Assembly: GCA_938038825.1 (NCBI GenBank)
Contig: CALHST010000007.1
Span: 1 to 9,940, forward strand
From: an uncultured Paracoccaceae bacterium
GTDB taxonomy: Bacteria > Pseudomonadota > Alphaproteobacteria > Rhodobacterales > Rhodobacteraceae
Reading direction: 5' to 3'
DNA: 9,940 nucleotides
The position numbers and the translations under genes were made by a program. Positions 7,564 to 9,940 of this stretch are shown here, in pieces. Below the pieces are notes generated by a model, which was not told the DNA's origin, did no database searches, and was given only the letters and a program-made list of their open reading frames with translations. Position 1 is the stretch's first letter; each line of letters starts with the position of its first letter.

Positions 7564-8874
7564 TTAGCGGTTGGCCGATTCAAAACGGCGCAAAAGGGCA
7601 TCACCACGTGCTTTGGCGCTGTCCATTGCCTCTTGGGCGGTTTTGTCACCGGCCCAAATCGCTTCCAGCTCTTCGTCGATGATGCCGCGGATCTGGTCAA
7701 AGGAACCAAGGCGCAGACCCTTGGAATTCGCCGTCGGTTCGTTCGCAGTCATCTGGATTACAGCAACATCTGTACCCGGGTTCTTTTCGTAGAAACCCGC
7801 ATCCCGTGTCACCCCACCGGCGGCAACTGTAATCGGCAGATAGCCGGTATTCTGGTGCCATGACGCCTGAATGTCAGACTTGGACAGGAAGCTGAGGAAT
7901 TCACCCACACCTTTGTACTCTGCCGAGTCGTGCCCTTCCATAACCCAAAGTGACGCCCCGCCGATTATGGTGTTCTGCGGACCGTTTCCGACGCCCTCCC
8001 AATATGGCAGCGGACGCACATCAAAGTCGAACTTCGCTTCCGAGCTGATGCCTGCATACCCAGCCGAGCTTTCCGTGAACAAGGCACATTCGCCCGCGCG
8101 GAAGTTCGCACCCCCTTCGTTGCGGCGCCCCGTATAGATAAACTTGCCGTCTTTGGCCCAATCGCCCATCGCCGTCAGGTGCGCCACTTGCGCCTCACCG
8201 TTCAGCATCAGTTCTGTATCGAGGCCGGCAAAACCATTGTCTTTGCTGGCAAATGGCACGTCATGATAAGCCGAAAAGTTTTCCAGATGGATCCAGCTTT
8301 GCCATGCTGTGACCAACGGGCAGGACGATCCACCGGCTTTCAACGCATCCAAAGTTGCGCCAACACTCTGCCATGTGGACAGATCCGTATCCGGGTCCAC
8401 GCCCGCTGCTTCAAACGCATCGCGATTGACCCACAATACCGGGGTCGACGAGTTGAAAGGCAAGGACAGCATGTCGCCATCCGTTGTGGTGTAATACCCT
8501 TTGACCGCGCCAATATATGCGTCTGGGTTAAACTCGGCACCACTTTCCGCCATGACTTCGAACACAGGCTTTGTGGCGCCTTTGGCGGACATCATCGTCG
8601 CTGTGCCCACTTCGAACACCATCAGGATATGCGGCTGTTCTTGCGCGCGAAACGCCGCGATGCCGGCGTTCAGTGTTTCGGAATAGTTGCCTTTGTGGCT
8701 TTGCACCACTTTATAGTCGCTTTGGCTTGCGTTGAATTCGTCGACTTGCGCGGCAACCAGTTCTCCCAGTCGGCCTGTGAACGCATGCCAGAACTGAACT
8801 TCTGTTTCAGCATAGGCTGCAAATGGCGACAGCGCCGTGGTAATAGCAAGTGCGCTAAGTGTTGTTCTTTTCAT
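7564..8874 (-). CDS. ugpB: sn-glycerol-3-phosphate ABC importer, periplasmic binding protein UgpB
   Basis: 436 residues from the ATG at 8874, against about 438 for E. coli UgpB. It binds sn-glycerol-3-phosphate and glycerophosphodiesters in the periplasm and delivers them to UgpA-UgpE. A cleavable signal peptide is seen (KRT, a hydrophobic stretch, then probable cleavage after AAYA at residue 22). The mature protein shows UgpB signatures along its whole length: FWHAFTG, KGNY (61-64), FEVGTATMM (87-95), PFNSSTPVL (139-147), WIHLENFSA (194-202), IIGGASLWVMEG (303-314), WHQNTGYLPIT (339-349), FYEKNPGTD and KGLRLG (385-390). Glu88, the NSS serines, Trp194, Gly306, Tyr345 and Arg388 fall where ligand-contact residues are expected by alignment from memory. 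An in-frame ATG four codons upstream (8886) overlaps the Shine-Dalgarno site, so 8874 is preferred. First gene of the operon, behind a Pho box. Confidence 0.97.
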   Translation of the reverse strand: MKRTTLSALAITTALSPFAAYAETEVQFWHAFTGRLGELVAAQVDEFNASQSDYKVVQSHKGNYSETLNAGIAAFRAQEQPHILMVFEVGTATMMSAKGATKPVFEVMAESGAEFNPDAYIGAVKGYYTTTDGDMLSLPFNSSTPVLWVNRDAFEAAGVDPDTDLSTWQSVGATLDALKAGGSSCPLVTAWQSWIHLENFSAYHDVPFASKDNGFAGLDTELMLNGEAQVAHLTAMGDWAKDGKFIYTGRRNEGGANFRAGECALFTESSAGYAGISSEAKFDFDVRPLPYWEGVGNGPQNTIIGGASLWVMEGHDSAEYKGVGEFLSFLSKSDIQASWHQNTGYLPITVAAGGVTRDAGFYEKNPGTDVAVIQMTANEPTANSKGLRLGSFDQIRGIIDEELEAIWAGDKTAQEAMDSAKARGDALLRRFESANR

Positions 8875-8877
8875 GAT

Positions 8878-8884
8878 TCCTCCC
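8878..8884 (-). promoter_or_regulatory. Ribosome binding site of ugpB (decides the start)
   Basis: GGGAGGA on the minus strand, three bases before the ATG at 8874 (five from the GGAGG core), is a near-perfect Shine-Dalgarno sequence. It overlaps the upstream in-frame ATG at 8886, which has no such site of its own. It therefore fixes the signal-peptide start at MKRTT rather than MGGIMKRTT. Confidence 0.85.
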
Positions 8885-8931
8885 ATGCACCAGTCAAGTG
8901 CGATTTCATAACGTGCGCCTAGCAGCGGCGA

Positions 8932-8949
8932 TTAACAGTCATGTGACAG
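8932..8949 (-). promoter_or_regulatory. PhoB binding site (Pho box) upstream of ugpB
   Basis: Read on the minus strand the 18 bases are CTGTCAC-ATGA-CTGTTAA. These are two 7-base repeats with 11-bp periodicity, exactly the layout of the Pho box consensus (CTGTCAT, four A/T-rich bases, CTGTCAY). The first repeat matches 6 of 7 and the second 5 of 7. A weaker third repeat, GTATCGT, lies one period upstream. The box ends 57 bases before the ugpB ATG and points towards it. PhoB-controlled ugp operons are established in E. coli and rhizobia, which raises confidence. The -10 box of the activated promoter is not clear: a TTATGA-like sequence lies about 20 bases downstream. Confidence 0.75.
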
Positions 8950-9124
8950 CGAAACGATACACTCGCTGAAGTTTAATTCAAGCCAGCATAAGTTGAGTCC
9001 GATGATTGGCGCTTTTGGAATGTCGTCCCACGCGTGGTCTTTGGGTGGACTTCACACACATGTGGCTTGCAACTCTGCCTTGATGCACAAACCTAACGAA
9101 AGTCCACTTTGATCGAGGGTCCCG
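8950..9124. promoter_or_regulatory. Divergent control region between ugpB and the hydrolase gene, with palindromes
   Basis: No gene is seen here. It holds a perfect 10-base palindrome CCACGCGTGG (9028-9037), an 8-base palindrome CACATGTG (9057-9064), and an 8-base inverted repeat GTGGACTT (9045-9052)/AAGTCCAC (9100-9107). These are candidate operators for the plus-strand hydrolase but none matches a site I can name. On the minus strand TTGAAT (8976-8981) and TATCGT (8954-8959), 16 bp apart, are a weak sigma-70 promoter candidate for ugp. On the plus strand GAGGG at 9115-9119 is the ribosome binding site for the gene starting at 9125. Confidence 0.35.
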
Positions 9125-9934
9125 ATGCGCATTGTTCTTTTATTGCTAACGTTTCTGTCTGTTCCATTTGCGGCCGCTGCGTGTGGTGCGGACAGTCGGT
9201 GCGAGGTTCCCGGGGGGTATTACCTTGCCGCGGCACCCGATGATTGGGATCAGAAAACGCCGTTGCGATTGGTGGTTTATTTCCACGGCTGGAATGGCTC
9301 TCCCGAAGGGGCGTTCCGCAACAAAGGCATGGTGCGCGGCGCCACAAGCCGCGGCGCACTTTTTGTCGCGCCCTTTGCACAAACGGGATACTGGCGCCAA
9401 ATGGGTTCAAACCGGGCAGAACGTGGGCGCGACGAGGCCGCGTATGTCCGCGCCGTTATGAAAGACATCCGCAGTCGCTGGCCCATTGATGACAGTCAAA
9501 CCCTTGCCTCTGGCTTTTCAAGAGGCGGATCAATGGTGTGGAACGTGGCCTGCTACACGGGCGATTTGTTCCGTGCCTATGCCCCGATTGCCGGCGGGTT
9601 CTGGCGATCAAACCCCGACACCTGCCCCACGGGCCCTGTGAACCTGCGCCATATCCATGGATTGAAGGACCAGGTTGTCGCGTTTGATGAAGTTGGGGTC
9701 TATAATTCCATGCCTATCCCAGAAGGGTTTGACATTCTGGCCCGCGTGAACGGCACTGCGGACAAAAGCCGCAAGGTCAAAAGCGGGGATAAACGCCTGA
9801 CCTGTGAACGCTGGGACACAAGCGACAGTGGCCGCATTTTGGAACTGTGTCTGCATGATCGCGGGCACTCGATCCCAGCCGAATGGGTTGGGCAGGGTCT
9901 GGATTGGCTTGCCGACTTGCCCAAAGACTCATGA
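9125..9934 (+). CDS. Secreted alpha/beta-hydrolase, polyhydroxybutyrate-depolymerase/feruloyl-esterase (LpqC) type
   Basis: 269 residues with an N-terminal signal peptide (MRIVLLLLTFLSVPFAAAA), probably cleaved near Ala19-Cys20. The AAAC there is a poor lipobox, so a soluble periplasmic or exported enzyme is more likely than a lipoprotein. It has the catalytic layout of the LpqC/PHB-depolymerase-like esterases: an oxyanion-hole HG at 54-55 (YFHGWNG), nucleophile Ser132 in GFSRGGSM, probable Asp182 in HGLKDQVV, and His248 in DRGHSIP. Cysteines at 20, 26, 143, 167, 227 and 242 could form disulfides, fitting an exported protein. GAGGG five bases before the ATG supports the start. The family hydrolyses ester bonds of short hydroxyalkanoate oligomers, feruloyl esters or similar. 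The true substrate cannot be read from sequence. It is divergent from the ugp operon across a 250-base control region, and only six bases of the window remain after it. Confidence 0.85.
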   Translation: MRIVLLLLTFLSVPFAAAACGADSRCEVPGGYYLAAAPDDWDQKTPLRLVVYFHGWNGSPEGAFRNKGMVRGATSRGALFVAPFAQTGYWRQMGSNRAERGRDEAAYVRAVMKDIRSRWPIDDSQTLASGFSRGGSMVWNVACYTGDLFRAYAPIAGGFWRSNPDTCPTGPVNLRHIHGLKDQVVAFDEVGVYNSMPIPEGFDILARVNGTADKSRKVKSGDKRLTCERWDTSDSGRILELCLHDRGHSIPAEWVGQGLDWLADLPKDS

Positions 9935-9940
9935 CGGGCA

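Noticed and set aside
8179..8922. A 247-codon plus-strand open frame opposite ugpB
   Set aside because: Its sequence is low in recognisable features and lies antisense to a full-length, well-matched UgpB; it is a codon-bias shadow.
8954..8981. TTGAAT-16 bp-TATCGT as a firm sigma-70 promoter for ugp
   Set aside because: Only four of six matches in each hexamer, and it lies upstream of the Pho box; mentioned as a weak candidate only.
1..9940. tRNA, rRNA, riboswitch, CRISPR array, insertion sequence or phage attachment site
   Set aside because: Nothing in either strand resembles these; all intergenic stretches are under 260 bases and are accounted for above.

Overview
The window looks like ordinary chromosomal DNA from an alphaproteobacterium, most likely of the Rhodobacterales/Roseobacter type. 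This is inferred from moderate-to-high GC, the style of the Ugp and dehydratase proteins, and a large hybrid kinase with the GGIAHDFNN H-box common in that class. No mobile element, phage gene, RNA gene or CRISPR array is visible, and gene density is high. I see no convincing undescribed system.

Layout. (1) Positions 1-1691, minus strand: an IlvD/Edd-family sugar-acid dehydratase, complete at its N-terminus and cut by the window edge a few codons before its end. (2) Positions 1692-1915: a divergent intergenic region holding an inverted repeat on the dehydratase side and a TATAAT box directly against the kinase start. (3) Positions 1916-4681, plus strand: a 921-residue membrane-bound hybrid histidine kinase with a periplasmic Cache-like sensor, HAMP, an atypical PAS, HisKA, HATPase and a C-terminal receiver. 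(4) Positions 4706-8874, minus strand, convergent with the kinase: a complete four-gene ABC importer operon transcribed ugpB-ugpA-ugpE-ugpC, for sn-glycerol-3-phosphate and glycerophosphodiesters. (5) Positions 8875-9124: a divergent control region with a good match to a PhoB (Pho) box facing ugpB. (6) Positions 9125-9934, plus strand: a secreted alpha/beta-hydrolase of the polyhydroxybutyrate-depolymerase/feruloyl-esterase (LpqC-like) type.

How the genes work together. UgpB would capture the phosphorylated glycerol compound in the periplasm, UgpA and UgpE form the membrane channel, and UgpC supplies ATP hydrolysis. Very tight gene spacing and the Pho box indicate one phosphate-starvation-controlled operon, with a hairpin after ugpB that probably sets a higher level of the binding protein. 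The dehydratase and the kinase are separate units. Whether the kinase controls either neighbour cannot be told from this window. The most useful second-look points are the Pho box, the ugpB-ugpA hairpin, the possible leaderless start of the kinase, the kinase's unusual PAS, and the inverted repeat around a promoter-like box upstream of the dehydratase.
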